64,000 nucleotides of DNA from Pandoraea pneumonica (GCF_902459645.1 NZ_CABPSK010000004.1:186001-250000), one strand, 5' to 3'. Shown: positions 35,149 to 45,096, counted from the first letter of the stretch. The notes: a model not told the origin generated them from the sequence alone. A program made the numbers and translations.

Positions 35149-37032
35149 TCAACTTCGCGCGCCTCCTGTGCTGACCGGAGCCAGCAGCCGCTTCAGTTCG
35201 TCGCGTTGCCGCGACACCGCCTGAGCGTGGCGGATTTCATCGGGCGTCAGTGACGTCCGTTTGAAAATCGTTTCGAGCTCGTCGCAAAGACTGTCGTACT
35301 GCAAGCGCCGAATCGCGCTACGCAGCTCGGTCAGACGCAACGTAATCTGTTCCTCACGGCGCTCGACCTGCGCCTCGTCTGCCGGATCGAACAACATCAA
35401 GTCGCGGGCATTTTCCTCGAAAGCGAGAATTTCCCGGATGATGTCATCGAAACTCGCCCAATTCGGCGACGCTCGCAGACGATCGTGCATAAATCGAAAA
35501 TCGGCTTGCTCGCCCAATTCGTGGCAATGCGCAAGCACTTCCGAGAAGATCTCCGCGTGATGCGTGACTTCCCGCAATATCTTGGTCTCCTCCTCGGTCA
35601 ATTCGTTTCCGAGGGCCGGGAACATCAGCAGATTCTGCAAAGCGCGGTGCTCGGTCCCCACCACACGCCGCTTCTCCCGCTTGGCAGGAGCTTTATCCCA
35701 TGCGTTGGCGCGGCGCACCGCACTCACCTGCAACTCGCACAACTCAGCCACTTCCTCGACGGAATTGCCGACGCGCTCCGCCAAGGCATGCAAAATCTGA
35801 CCGCGCAACGCGTTCGCAGGAAGCTGTTGCAACAAGGGCTTTGCCTCGAACAGCGCTCGCGCACGGCCTTCCGGCTGCTGCATATCCTTACCCGACGTCA
35901 CCTCACCGATCAGGAACTGCGACAGCGGCATGGCGCGCGAGACTTCACCCGCAAACGCATCGGTGCCGTACTCACGCACGTAACTGTCCGGATCGTGCTC
36001 GGTCGGCAGAAACAAGAACTTGAAGCTGCGGTTGTCGTCGGCATGCGGCAAACACGCTTCCAGCGCACGTCGCGCCGCGCGTCGGCCTGCGGCATCGCCG
36101 TCGAAGCTGAACACCACCGTCTCGGTCTGGCGCAACAGCTTTTGCACATGCATCGGCGTGCAAGCCGTACCGAGTGTCGCCACCGCCTGGGGAAAGCCCA
36201 ACTGCGCCAGCGCCACCACATCCATGTAGCCTTCGACCACGAGCGCGTAACCGGCATCGCGAATGCCTGCGCGCGCTTCGAACAGCCCGTAAAGCTCGCT
36301 GCCCTTATTGAAGAGCGGCGTCTCCGGCGAATTCAGGTATTTCGGCTCGCCCTTGTCCAACACGCGTCCGCCGAAGGCAATCACCTGCCCCTTCGTGTTT
36401 CGGATCGGGAACATGATCCGGTCGCGGAAACGGTCGTAACGACGCTTCGCGGTGCCCGGCTCGCCCTTATCGCTCTCGATGACCAGCCCGGCATCGAGCA
36501 ACTGATCGTCGCGATAGTCCTGAAACGCCGCCTCCAGGTTCTGCCACCCGTCCGGGGCATAGCCCAGACCGAAATGGGCGGCAATTTCACCCGTCAGGCC
36601 ACGTCCCTTCAAATAGTCGATCGCAGTACGCGCGCCACGCAATTGCTTGCGGTAGTAGTCGCACGCCCGCGTCATGACATCCACCAAACCCAGCGTCTGG
36701 GCGCGCTGCTGTGCGGCTGCGGGTGCCCCCGGCAGCGGCGTCTCGCGCGGCACATCCAAGCCGACGTTACGCGCCAACTCCTCGACCGCCTCGACAAACC
36801 CGAGACCGGCATGCTCCATCAGGAAGCTAATCGCGCTGCCGTGCGCGCCGCAGCCGAAGCAGTGATAGAACTGCTTGGTCGGACTCACTGTAAATGAGGG
36901 CGACTTCTCGTTATGAAAGGGACAAAGTCCCATGAAGTTCGCCCCGCCCTTCTTCAACTGCACGTAACGACCCACCACCTCGACAATATCGACGCGGTTG
37001 AGCAAGTCCTGCAAGAACGACTGGGGAATCAC
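35149..37032 (-). CDS. dnaG: DNA primase DnaG
   Basis: A 627-residue primase that makes RNA primers at the replication fork. The N-terminal zinc ribbon has Cys37-x2-His40 and Cys58-x2-Cys61 (CPFHNEKSPSF, YHCFGCG). The catalytic core includes FGGRVLDKGEPKYLNSPETP and the TOPRIM motif VVEGYMDVVALAQ, and the C-terminal helical domain for DnaB binding is present. The GTG at 37032 (giving IPQSFLQDLLNRVDIVE) is preferred by family resemblance; the frame is open to an ATG at 37074. It lies between yqeY and rpoD in the classical macromolecular-synthesis order. Confidence 0.95.
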   Translation of the reverse strand: MIPQSFLQDLLNRVDIVEVVGRYVQLKKGGANFMGLCPFHNEKSPSFTVSPTKQFYHCFGCGAHGSAISFLMEHAGLGFVEAVEELARNVGLDVPRETPLPGAPAAAQQRAQTLGLVDVMTRACDYYRKQLRGARTAIDYLKGRGLTGEIAAHFGLGYAPDGWQNLEAAFQDYRDDQLLDAGLVIESDKGEPGTAKRRYDRFRDRIMFPIRNTKGQVIAFGGRVLDKGEPKYLNSPETPLFNKGSELYGLFEARAGIRDAGYALVVEGYMDVVALAQLGFPQAVATLGTACTPMHVQKLLRQTETVVFSFDGDAAGRRAARRALEACLPHADDNRSFKFLFLPTEHDPDSYVREYGTDAFAGEVSRAMPLSQFLIGEVTSGKDMQQPEGRARALFEAKPLLQQLPANALRGQILHALAERVGNSVEEVAELCELQVSAVRRANAWDKAPAKREKRRVVGTEHRALQNLLMFPALGNELTEEETKILREVTHHAEIFSEVLAHCHELGEQADFRFMHDRLRASPNWASFDDIIREILAFEENARDLMLFDPADEAQVERREEQITLRLTELRSAIRRLQYDSLCDELETIFKRTSLTPDEIRHAQAVSRQRDELKRLLAPVSTGGARS

Positions 37033-37101
37033 TGGATAGATGCCATCGCAACGCGGTCCGGCGCCATCGCCCAAGCGACGGTGCCCAACCGCATAGTCGG
37101 A

Positions 37102-37548
37102 TTACGCAGCCAGCGCCGCCTTAACCTGCGCCGACACGGCCGTCATATCGGCGCGCCCGGCCAATTGGCCTTTGAGCACACCCATGACCTTGCCCATGTC
37201 CTGCGGACCGGCCGCGCCGGTCTGCGCCACGGCGGCCTTCACGGCCTGCGCCACTTCGTCTGCCGAGAGTTGCTGCGGCATATAGACCTGAAGCACTTCG
37301 ACTTCGGCGGCCTCCTTGTCGGCCAGATCGGTTCGGCCGGCAGCCTGGAACTGGCTGATGGAATCTTTGCGCTGCTTGATGAGTTTGTCGGTCACGGCCA
37401 CTACCGCCGTGTCGTCGAGCGTGATGCGCTCGTCGACTTCCTTCTGTTTGATCGCGGCGAGCAGCAAGCGGATGGTCCCCAGTTTGTCGGCGGCCTTGGC
37501 ACGCATGGCCGTCTTCATGTCTTCGGTAATGCGATCTTTCAGACTCAT
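37102..37548 (-). CDS. yqeY: GatB/YqeY domain protein
   Basis: A 148-residue protein of the YqeY family, related to the tail of the GatB subunit of tRNA amidotransferase and thought to act on tRNA-associated functions. It shows MSLKDRITEDMKTAMRAKA, KEVDERITLDD, KQRKDSISQFQAAGRTDL, YMPQQLSADE and the ending GRADMTAVSAQVKAAL. The ATG at 37548 matches the family; the open frame runs on to 37827 but that part is not homologous. It is the first gene of the yqeY-dnaG-rpoD run; rpsU, usually just upstream, is absent here. Confidence 0.93.
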   Translation of the reverse strand: MSLKDRITEDMKTAMRAKAADKLGTIRLLLAAIKQKEVDERITLDDTAVVAVTDKLIKQRKDSISQFQAAGRTDLADKEAAEVEVLQVYMPQQLSADEVAQAVKAAVAQTGAAGPQDMGKVMGVLKGQLAGRADMTAVSAQVKAALAA

Positions 37549-37679
37549 GAGCAGGGGTTCCGGAATTCGAATACGTTTCAGTGTAGTGCATGCCGCCCCA
37601 AAGAAAAGGACGGCCGGCAAGGCTTGACGCACACCGCTTGCAGCCGCTGCCGAGACACCGGCGCAGGCCACAAGCCGTG

Positions 37680-37722
37680 GCAAAAACACAAAAACCCGCT
37701 TGGAGAACAATTCACAAGCGGG
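37680..37722 (-). terminator. Rho-independent terminator of the flavoprotein gene
   Basis: The stem CCCGCTTG / CAAGCGGG with a 12-base loop is followed on the minus strand by TTTTGTGTTTTTG. It separates the flavoprotein gene from the yqeY operon. Confidence 0.75.
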
Positions 37723-37844
37723 CTCGACAGAGACGCAGATGCCGCACATCGGCGGCATCGGAACGGGTTTCGGCGAACGATTGACCTGCCAAAAAGCGCC
37801 GTCTCCACGAAGGAGAGAGCGTATCACGGCGATCTAGCCGCCGT

Positions 37845-39095
37845 CTACGACAGAGCGTCGCCTCCCGGGGACGCAGCGCGTACACTCTCGGACATCGCCT
37901 GTGCGCAGGCGACCGCGGATGCCCACGCCCACTGGAAGTTGTAACCGCCGAGCCAGCCCGTGACGTCGACGACTTCCCCAATGAAGTGCAAGCCGGGCTG
38001 CTGGCGCGCCTCGAGCGTCGCCGACGACAGCGCGCGCGTATCGACGCCCCCGCGCGTGACTTCCGCCTTTCGCCAGCCCTCAGAGCCGCACGGCTTGAGC
38101 GTCCAGCCCGAAAACGCCTGCGCCAGCGAGCGCAGCGCCTTATCCGATAGCTCCTGAACCCGCGCCTGTGGCGACAGACCGCTGTTGGCGACCCATGCCT
38201 CGGCCAACCGTGCCGGCACCCATTGCGCGAGCAAGTTGCCAAGCTGACGCTTCGACGTGGCTTTCGCCTCGAACAGCGCGGCTTCGATGTCCGTCGCGGG
38301 GGCCAAATTCAGCGCAATGGGCTGCCCCGGGGTCCAGAAACTGGAAATTTGCAGAATCGCTGGACCAGACAGCCCTCGGTGCGTAAAGAGCAGATCTTCG
38401 ACGAAACTGCCCGCTTCTTTGCCCTTCCCCGTACTAACGTCCACTTCCAGCGAAAGACCGGACAAACCAGCGAAAGGCGCCCATGTCGACGCGTCGAACA
38501 CGAGCGGCACCAGCGCCGGACGCGGCTCGACGATCTCCAAACCGAACTGCTTTGCGATGCGATAGCCCCAGTCGGTCGCGCCAATCTTCGGGATCGAGAG
38601 CCCCCCCGTCGCGATCACCAACCGTTTTGCCGCGATATGCCCCGCATCTGTCGTCAAATGATACGGATGCGCGCCGCCCGCCTCGGTATACGCAACGGTA
38701 TGCACTTCGCAAGGCATGCGCCAGTGCACATGCCCGGCAGCACACTCCTTGCGTAGCATTCCGATGATGTCTTCTGCGCTTTCGTCGCAAAAGAGCTGTC
38801 CGCGGTGCTTTTCATGCCACGCAATACGGTGGCGCTTGAGCAGATCGAGAAAGTCGCGCGGCGTATAGCGAGCCAGTGCAGACCGGCAAAAACGCGGGTT
38901 TTCCGACAGATAGTTCGCCGGACCGGCATTGATATTCGTGAAATTGCAGCGTCCGCCGCCCGAAATTCGGATCTTCTCCGCCAGACGCGTCGCATGATCG
39001 ATGAGCACGACGCGCAGCCCGAGTTGCCCAGCGGCGGCCGCACACATCAGGCCAGCCGCACCGGCACCCACAATCGCTACGTCGAACTTTTCCAT
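37845..39095 (-). CDS. HI0933/BaiN-type FAD-dependent flavoprotein
   Basis: A 416-residue Rossmann-fold oxidoreductase. The dinucleotide motif VAIVGAGAAGLMCAAAAG is at residues 6-23, then EKIRISGGGRCNFTN (family hallmark), the central LVIATGGLSIPKIGATDWGY and the C-terminal FIGEVVDVTGWLGGYNFQWAWASA. The family includes bile-acid BaiN-type reductases, but the physiological substrate of proteobacterial members is unknown. The ATG at 39095 gives the flavin motif its normal position. Confidence 0.92.
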   Translation of the reverse strand: MEKFDVAIVGAGAAGLMCAAAAGQLGLRVVLIDHATRLAEKIRISGGGRCNFTNINAGPANYLSENPRFCRSALARYTPRDFLDLLKRHRIAWHEKHRGQLFCDESAEDIIGMLRKECAAGHVHWRMPCEVHTVAYTEAGGAHPYHLTTDAGHIAAKRLVIATGGLSIPKIGATDWGYRIAKQFGLEIVEPRPALVPLVFDASTWAPFAGLSGLSLEVDVSTGKGKEAGSFVEDLLFTHRGLSGPAILQISSFWTPGQPIALNLAPATDIEAALFEAKATSKRQLGNLLAQWVPARLAEAWVANSGLSPQARVQELSDKALRSLAQAFSGWTLKPCGSEGWRKAEVTRGGVDTRALSSATLEARQQPGLHFIGEVVDVTGWLGGYNFQWAWASAVACAQAMSESVRAASPGGDALS

Positions 39096-39251
39096 GGCGC
39101 GTATTGGTCGAGAACCCGAACAGGTTCAGGCGAATTATTGATATTTATCAATCGCTTACAAGAAGCAACGGACGGACATCACAAAGAGGGGCGAATGATA
39201 CATGAAGCGCCGGAGAACTCAACGCCTAAATCGCACGCACCCCGAAAGCAG

Positions 39252-39285
39252 AAAAGCCCTCGACGGTGACGCCGAGGGCTTTTTT
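39252..39285. terminator. Rho-independent terminator, bidirectional
   Basis: The stem AGCCCTCG / CGAGGGCT with A- and T-tracts lies just downstream of the minus-strand MHS transporter gene. Confidence 0.85.
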
Positions 39286-39318
39286 ATCTTAAGTAATGAA
39301 TGCCGAATGCCGCGCGTT

Positions 39319-40599
39319 TTACCGCAGCTTCAACGCCCGAATGCGCAGCAATGCCGCCATGCTCAACACCGCTGCGCCCATCAGATAGAAGCTCGGCGCA
39401 AGCTTGCTGCCGCTGACTTGAATCAGCCACGTGATGATGAACGGCGCGAAGCCGCCGAAAATCGTCACCGCCAGGTTGTAGGCAATGGACATGCCCGTCG
39501 TGCGGATCTGCGTCGGGAACAGTTCACTGAGCAGCGCCGGCATGCCGCCGTAATAGATCACCGTAACGATGCCGATGCCCACCTGCACGGCGATCATCAC
39601 GCCGAACGTCGAGTGCATGTCGAGCAGATAGAACGCTGGCCATGACAGCAGCAGAAACAGCACCGCAGCGCCGAGCATCAACCCCGTGCGCCCGTGCTTG
39701 TCCGACAGGTGGCCAACGATCGGTGCGCCCACGGTCTGAATGACGCCGGTGGCGATGATGGCCGTAAAGACCGTCGACGCGGACACGCCAAGCTGCTTCA
39801 CAGCATACGTCGGCATAAACAGGATCAGATACGCCGACACCGTCGCGAGAATGACCACGCCAATGGCGAGCAACAGCCGCTCTTTCTGATTCGCGAACGT
39901 ATCGGCCAGCGGCGATTGCGTCGTCTCGACGGCCTGGAACTCAGGCGTTTCATCCATGTGCGTGCGGATGTAATACGCCACCGGGCCGATCATCAGACCG
40001 AACAGGAACGGGATGCGCCAACCCCAGCTCTGCATCTGCGCATCGCTCAACTGGCTCGTGAGCACCGCCCCGAAAACCGACGCCAGCAGCGTCGTCATCC
40101 CCTGACTCGATGCCTGCCAGCTCGCGAAAAACCCACGGCGAGCCGGGTTCTGCTCGGCCAGAAACGCCGTCGAACTGCCGAATTCGCCACCCGCCGAAAA
40201 GCCCTGAATCATGCGGGCGAATACCAAACCCACCGGGGCAAGCACGCCGATCGACGCGTACGTCGGCATCACAGCGATGAGCAGCGTGCCGATCATCATC
40301 AGCGTGATCGACAGTGTCAGCGCGGCCTTGCGCCCAGCCTTGTCGGCGTACACCCCGAGCACGATCGCGCCGAGCGGGCGCATGAAGAACGACACGCCGA
40401 ACGTGCCAAGCGTGAGCAGCAGCGACACGGTGCCGTCACCGGCGGGAAAAAACAGTCTGGAGATCGTGACGGCAAAGAAGCCGTAGACGACGAGGTCGAA
40501 CCATTCGAGCGCATTGCCGATGGTGGCAGCGGCAATGGCCCGCCACGCTGGCTGGGCCGGTTTCGCTTCGGCCGACAGTGCAAGCGACGCATTGTTCAT
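39319..40599 (-). CDS. MHS-family (metabolite:H+ symporter) MFS transporter
   Basis: A 426-residue inner-membrane transporter with twelve helices. Family marks are ATIGNALEWFDLVVYGFFA in helix 1, RPLGAIVLGVYADKAGRKAAL, the QGFSAGGEFGSS segment in helix 4 and ELFPTQIRTTGMSIAYN late in the protein. MHS members import citrate, alpha-ketoglutarate, betaine/proline or shikimate. The ligand cannot be fixed from sequence. It lies 100 bases downstream of a DUF2817 peptidase-like gene on the same strand, so it may import what that enzyme releases, or the reverse. Confidence 0.92.
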   Translation of the reverse strand: MNNASLALSAEAKPAQPAWRAIAAATIGNALEWFDLVVYGFFAVTISRLFFPAGDGTVSLLLTLGTFGVSFFMRPLGAIVLGVYADKAGRKAALTLSITLMMIGTLLIAVMPTYASIGVLAPVGLVFARMIQGFSAGGEFGSSTAFLAEQNPARRGFFASWQASSQGMTTLLASVFGAVLTSQLSDAQMQSWGWRIPFLFGLMIGPVAYYIRTHMDETPEFQAVETTQSPLADTFANQKERLLLAIGVVILATVSAYLILFMPTYAVKQLGVSASTVFTAIIATGVIQTVGAPIVGHLSDKHGRTGLMLGAAVLFLLLSWPAFYLLDMHSTFGVMIAVQVGIGIVTVIYYGGMPALLSELFPTQIRTTGMSIAYNLAVTIFGGFAPFIITWLIQVSGSKLAPSFYLMGAAVLSMAALLRIRALKLR

Positions 40600-40699
40600 G
40601 GCGATTCCTTAGACGACGAAAGACCTGCTAAATCGATGGAGATGCGGCGAGATGCGGCAAAATGCGCCGCCGCTATCGCGAGGCGCTGGGGCCAATGAC

Positions 40700-41800
40700 T
40701 CAGGCCGCCGACAAGCCGCACAACGCCTGAAGCACCGCCACCCGGCTCTGGCCGAGCACCATGCCCTTCCACGCCGTGTGGTCGCAATAGAACGCGTCGC
40801 GCACCCGCTGGCGCAGCGCGGCTGCGACGTCGGCCGGTGCGTCGGGGTGCGCCCGCAGCCACGCTTCGCCGCGCAACGCGCCGACCACGGCCTCGAACGG
40901 CTGCGTGCCGTACTCCATCGCCATCAACGTCGGGCGCGAGTTGGGGCAGCACGTGTAAATCGTCGAGGCCAGTTGGCCGGTGACGTCTACCGACGCCGAA
41001 GTGCCAGCGAACGGCACCGCGATGTCCGCGCCCCACCATTGCCGGGCGCGCTCGACCTCCTCCGCATGACGTTTGCCAGCGAAAATCTTCTCGCCGTGGC
41101 CTTCCGGCCCGAGCCCCGTGTGGTAATCAATCCAGCCGATATCGGCGTAGCTCGCCGCCTGCGTGCGCAGCACGTGCGAGAGCGTCTCGAGAGAACGGCT
41201 TTGCGCCCGGCCGCCGTAAAACAGGCCGTCGGCATGGGTGTATTGCCCGCCTGACACGGCATTGCGAAAACGTTGCAGGCCATTTCGCTCGATGTACGCC
41301 GCGATCGCCTGCTCGTTCTGTGACGTGGGCGGCCACTGCGCGGGCACGAGCCAGTCGTGCACATCGGCGTAGTCGGCGTTGACCGGCAACGGCTGGTCAC
41401 CGAAGGCCTGCGCGTTGCGGTTCAGGTCGATATTGTCTTCATTGGTCCGGCTGCTCCACGAGAAGCCGTACGGGTTCACCGCGTGCACGAACAACAGGGC
41501 AACGCCAGACTCGGCCGCGCGCGCGAGCATCGGTGCGTCGTCGAGCAATGCCAGTTGGCATCCCGAGCCACAGTGGCCCTCGGCGCCGTGCGTGGCGGAC
41601 GTCAGAATCAGAAGCCGCGTGGCATTCGGCGGCGCGATCATCGCCACGTCGGTCGACAGGACCTCGCCCTGCGCACCGGTCGCGTCGACGGCATACGAGT
41701 CGATGCGGTCGGTGTGCTGCCGTGCAGCCGCCAGAAAGCGCTCGCGCGCCTGCGCATACGTCGACGAAAAATAGCTGTCGATACGTTGTGAAGCCGTCAT
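40700..41800 (-). CDS. DUF2817 / M14-like zinc carboxypeptidase-family protein
   Basis: A 366-residue protein with a carboxypeptidase-type zinc fold. Metal and catalytic elements seem conserved: SATHGAEGHCGSG (first His/Glu pair), DNIDLNRN and IDYHTGLGPEGHGE. There is no signal peptide, so it acts in the cytoplasm. Two ATGs compete (41806 and 41800). GAGGAGG lies only one base before the first and seven before the second, so the 41800 start (MTASQRID) is chosen. The partner MHS transporter follows. The substrate is unknown; release of an acyl group or amino acid from a small amide is the likeliest reaction type. Confidence 0.85.
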   Translation of the reverse strand: MTASQRIDSYFSSTYAQARERFLAAARQHTDRIDSYAVDATGAQGEVLSTDVAMIAPPNATRLLILTSATHGAEGHCGSGCQLALLDDAPMLARAAESGVALLFVHAVNPYGFSWSSRTNEDNIDLNRNAQAFGDQPLPVNADYADVHDWLVPAQWPPTSQNEQAIAAYIERNGLQRFRNAVSGGQYTHADGLFYGGRAQSRSLETLSHVLRTQAASYADIGWIDYHTGLGPEGHGEKIFAGKRHAEEVERARQWWGADIAVPFAGTSASVDVTGQLASTIYTCCPNSRPTLMAMEYGTQPFEAVVGALRGEAWLRAHPDAPADVAAALRQRVRDAFYCDHTAWKGMVLGQSRVAVLQALCGLSAA

Positions 41801-42047
41801 CTCCATCCTCCTCGGTCGCACACTGGTCTTGCCAGCACACGTTTCGGTTGTCGTGACTCGGTCGCGCTTGCGTTCGGAATGACGCGGAGGTGATCTGCGC
41901 GCTGACGAGTTCAGGCGATCTTATCGCCGCGACCCTATACCTAAAAGATAAGAAATTTATTCCTGATATCAGGATTTGTTATCGCTATGTGCGGCCGAAT
42001 TTTGATTCCGAAACACGTGTTATTGGGTCCGAGCGGGACGGATCAGG

Positions 42048-42956
42048 TCAGTCGTCGATCGACGCCACGCTCGCCGCCGCCTCAGCCAGACAGGTCATCA
42101 AGCAGCGGGCGGCGGGTGTGGGTTGCGATTGAGGGCGCGTCACGAGCGACAACGAGGCCATCGGCAGTGGCTCGGCTAGGTGGAACATGCACAAGCTCGC
42201 AATGCGCTGGCGGCGGTCAAGTACGACACGCGAGAAAATGCCGAGCGCGTCGGAATTCTCCATGATGCTCAGCGCCGTCACGATCGAGCGGCATGAGATC
42301 ACATCCTGCGGCGGGCTCACGCGGTGGTCGTGGAATACGCGGCTCAGGTAGTCGGTTGCGGTATCTCCGACACCCGGCACGAGCCAGAGACTGTCGCGCA
42401 ATTCGGCGATCGACTTCGCGTTGCGCAACGGATGACGCTTGCGCCCCGCCACGACGAGTTGCATCGGCATGAGGATGGTGCGATCGAAACCGTCGGTGAC
42501 TACCCCTTCCAACTCGGTCAGCACCGCGAAGTCGAGACGCCCGGCTTCGAGTTGGTCCTGCGTGTGCGGCGGCGACGATTCGCTGATGGTCAGTTCGACA
42601 CGCGGCATGCGCTCGCGAAACTTCTGCAAGGCGAGCGGAAACAGCGAGAGCGCCGAGGTCGACGAGATGGCGATGTTCAGGCTGCCGCCCGCGCCGTCAC
42701 GCATCTGGTCGAGTTCATCCTGCGCTTTGCGCGCTTCTTCGAGAATCAGGTGAGCGCGCTTAAGCAACGCGTGGCCGTAGGGCGTCAACTCAATGCCCTT
42801 GCTCCCGCGATGCAGCAGATGGGTGTCGACGTTGCGCTCGAGCTCGCGCATGATGCGCGTGACTGCGGGCTGGGAAAGCCCGAGTACGCGCGCCGCGCTA
42901 CGGATACTTTGCTGTTGCGCGACGATCGTGAAGGCATGCAGATGCTGAAGGTTCAT
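42048..42956 (-). CDS. LysR-family transcriptional regulator
   Basis: A 302-residue regulator. The N-terminal helix-turn-helix is [20 protein letters not shown] then [15 protein letters not shown], and the effector domain spans about 90-295. It is on the same strand as, and upstream of, the DUF2817/MHS pair with a 247-base gap, a common position for a regulator of that pair (inference). On the other side it faces tsaD across a spacer with a minisatellite. Confidence 0.9.
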   Translation of the reverse strand: MNLQHLHAFTIVAQQQSIRSAARVLGLSQPAVTRIMRELERNVDTHLLHRGSKGIELTPYGHALLKRAHLILEEARKAQDELDQMRDGAGGSLNIAISSTSALSLFPLALQKFRERMPRVELTISESSPPHTQDQLEAGRLDFAVLTELEGVVTDGFDRTILMPMQLVVAGRKRHPLRNAKSIAELRDSLWLVPGVGDTATDYLSRVFHDHRVSPPQDVISCRSIVTALSIMENSDALGIFSRVVLDRRQRIASLCMFHLAEPLPMASLSLVTRPQSQPTPAARCLMTCLAEAAASVASIDD

Positions 42957-43034
42957 GCGGGGCTCTCGCGCGGAATCGGTGATCAGGAAATGATATCGCG
43001 AGATGCGGAATCAGCCGTTCGCCGCATCACGCCG

Positions 43035-43118
43035 CCCGGGATGTCGCCTGGGATGTCGCTCGGAATATCGCCCGGGATGTCGACTGGGGTACCGTCTGGA
43101 CTAGCGTCTGGGATACCG
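43035..43118. repeat. 12-bp tandem repeat (seven units)
   Basis: Seven consecutive 12-base units of the type CCCGGGATGTCG fill 43035-43118. Units 1 and 4 are identical, unit 2 differs by one base, and units 3, 5, 6 and 7 are more diverged (for example ACTGGGGTACCG, TCTGGGATACCG). An eighth degenerate unit may follow. It lies between the start codons of the LysR gene and tsaD. It is not in a plausible coding frame. Confidence 0.85.
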
Positions 43119-43140
43119 AACGGGCGGGCGGGACGACTGG

Positions 43141-43146
43141 TATACT
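43141..43146 (+). promoter_or_regulatory. tsaD -10 box
   Basis: TATACT, 47 bases upstream of the tsaD ATG and directly after the 12-bp repeat array. No good -35 is visible, since that position falls at the end of the repeats. Confidence 0.5.
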
Positions 43147-43193
43147 TCACGGTTCCTCTTTTTGATAGACGCCCCCGCGCCTCTCCCCACGCC

Positions 43194-44225
43194 ATGCTGG
43201 TTCTAGGCATTGAAAGCTCCTGCGACGAAACCGGACTCGCCCTCTACGACACCGAGGCAGGTCTGTTGTCGCACGCCTTGCATTCGCAGATCGCCATGCA
43301 TCGCGAATACGGCGGCGTGGTGCCGGAACTCGCGTCGCGCGACCATATTCGGCGCGCTCTGCCGCTGGCCGAAGAAGTGCTCGCGCAAGCTGGCAAACCG
43401 CTCAGCGCGGTCGATGCCATCGCCTACACGCAAGGCCCCGGTCTAGCCGGTGCCCTGCTCGTCGGCGCAAGCGTGGCGAACGCTCTGGCCTTCGCGCTGG
43501 ACCGGCCGGTGGTGGGTGTTCACCATCTGGAGGGCCATTTGCTCTCCCCGTTGCTGGCACCCGATGCACCCGGCTTTCCGTTCGTTGCGTTGCTCGTCTC
43601 TGGCGGCCATACGCAACTGATGGAAGTGCGCGCGTTCGGGCAGTACGCCATGCTCGGCGAAACGCTCGACGATGCTGCCGGTGAGGCCTTCGACAAGACG
43701 GCCAAGTTGCTTGGCCTGGGTTATCCGGGCGGGCCTGCGGTGTCGCGGTTGGCTGAATTCGGCACGCCGGGTCGCTATGATTTGCCGCGTCCGATGAAAC
43801 ACTCCGGCAATCTCGACTTCAGCTTCAGCGGCCTGAAGACCGCCGTGCTCACGCAAGTGCGCAACTTGGGCGGAAATGTCTGCGAGCAGGCGAAAGCCGA
43901 TCTCGCGCGCGGGTTTGTCGACGCCATTGTCGATGTGCTCGTCGCCAAGTCGATGGCAGCACTCAAGCAGACCGGCATGAAGACCCTTGTCGTCGCTGGC
44001 GGCGTCGGTGCCAACAAGCAACTGCGCGAGGGGCTCAACGAAGCGGCCAAGCGACGCGGCTATCGCGTGCACTATCCCGATCTTGCGTTCTGCACCGATA
44101 ACGGCGCGATGATCGCATTTGCCGGTGCCATGCGCCTCAAACACTGGCCGGACGAAGCCGATAGCGAATACGCGTACACCGTGCGCCCCCGCTGGGATCT
44201 GGCCGATATAGTGCGTAACGTCTGA
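43194..44225 (+). CDS. tsaD: tRNA N6-threonylcarbamoyladenosine synthase subunit TsaD
   Basis: A 343-residue essential enzyme transferring threonylcarbamoyl to A37 of ANN-reading tRNAs, with TsaB/TsaE. It starts [19 protein letters not shown], and the metal-binding His111 and His115 are in [38 protein letters not shown] and [13 protein letters not shown] are intact. The ATG at 43194 matches the family start; the longer open frame (to 42324) runs over the LysR gene and is spurious. It converges on folE2 with a shared terminator. Confidence 0.96.
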   Translation: MLVLGIESSCDETGLALYDTEAGLLSHALHSQIAMHREYGGVVPELASRDHIRRALPLAEEVLAQAGKPLSAVDAIAYTQGPGLAGALLVGASVANALAFALDRPVVGVHHLEGHLLSPLLAPDAPGFPFVALLVSGGHTQLMEVRAFGQYAMLGETLDDAAGEAFDKTAKLLGLGYPGGPAVSRLAEFGTPGRYDLPRPMKHSGNLDFSFSGLKTAVLTQVRNLGGNVCEQAKADLARGFVDAIVDVLVAKSMAALKQTGMKTLVVAGGVGANKQLREGLNEAAKRRGYRVHYPDLAFCTDNGAMIAFAGAMRLKHWPDEADSEYAYTVRPRWDLADIVRNV

Positions 44226-44244
44226 GCCGAATCGAACGCCCAAT

Positions 44245-44272
44245 AAAAAACCGCTCCGAAGAGCGGTTTTTT
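44245..44272. terminator. Bidirectional terminator between tsaD and folE2
   Basis: The stem CCGCTC / GAGCGG with a CGAA loop is flanked by AAAAAA and TTTTTT, so it can end both convergent transcripts. Confidence 0.92.
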
Positions 44273-44292
44273 ATATCAGCAGAGCACAGCGC

Positions 44293-45096
44293 TTAAGCGC
44301 GCTTGTCTCGCTCAATCACGGCGTAGGCGCTGTGATTGTGAATCGATTCGAAATTCTCGGCCTGAAGCACGTAGGCCACAACGCGCGGCTCGTTGTTCAA
44401 ACGCGTCGCCACATCACGCACCAGATCTTCCACGAACTTCGGATTTTCGTAAGCACGCTCGGTCACGAACTTCTCGTCCGGACGCTTGAGCAGCCCCCAC
44501 AGTTCGCACGATGCCTCTTCTTCCGCCATACGCACGAGTTCTTCCACGGCGATGTCGCCATCGATCTCCGCATCGATCGTGATATGCGAGCGCTGGTTGT
44601 GCGCACCGTATTGCGAGATTTTCTTCGAGCACGGGCACAGGCTGGTCACCGGCACCAACACCTTGAGCCACACGCGCGACACGCCGTTGCGCACGTCGCC
44701 CGTGAGCGTCACTTCATAGTCCATCAAACTCTGCACACCCGACACCGGGGCCGTCTTGTTGATGAAGTACGGGAAGGTCACTTCGATACGGCCAGCTTCG
44801 GCTTCGAGCTTGACGAGCATGTTGTCGAGCATCGTGCGGAACGCGGCGAGATCGAGCGGTGCGCGATTTTCTTCGAGCAGCGCCACGAAACGCGACATAT
44901 GCGTGCCCTTCTGATCGGCAGGCAGATGCACATCGAGATTGAACAGGCCGACGCTCGCCTGCACGTCACCACCAGCAAGACGCACCGAGAGCGGGTGACG
45001 CACGCCGCGCACGCCAACGCGCTGGATCGGGATCTGCCGCGTGTCGACGCTGCTCTGCACGTCCGGCATTACGAAAGCGGGGTTCATCTGGTTCAT
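44293..45096 (-). CDS. folE2: GTP cyclohydrolase FolE2 (type IB)
   Basis: A 267-residue enzyme converting GTP to 7,8-dihydroneopterin triphosphate, the first step of folate synthesis. It is the metal-flexible COG1469 type rather than the zinc-dependent FolE. The active-site Cys154 lies in [13 protein letters not shown], and [22 protein letters not shown] and a C-terminal NHSAYAVIE agree with the family. The ATG at 45096 has AGGAAG at good distance. In other bacteria folE2 is induced by zinc limitation, but I found no obvious Zur site. It follows dxs on the same strand but a terminator lies between. Confidence 0.95.
   Translation of the reverse strand: MNQMNPAFVMPDVQSSVDTRQIPIQRVGVRGVRHPLSVRLAGGDVQASVGLFNLDVHLPADQKGTHMSRFVALLEENRAPLDLAAFRTMLDNMLVKLEAEAGRIEVTFPYFINKTAPVSGVQSLMDYEVTLTGDVRNGVSRVWLKVLVPVTSLCPCSKKISQYGAHNQRSHITIDAEIDGDIAVEELVRMAEEEASCELWGLLKRPDEKFVTERAYENPKFVEDLVRDVATRLNNEPRVVAYVLQAENFESIHNHSAYAVIERDKRA

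Noticed and set aside
37590-37784. A short basic frame near yqeY as a possible rpsU
   Set aside because: Its sequence has none of the bS21 landmarks and lies on the opposite strand to yqeY; it overlaps the flavoprotein terminator.
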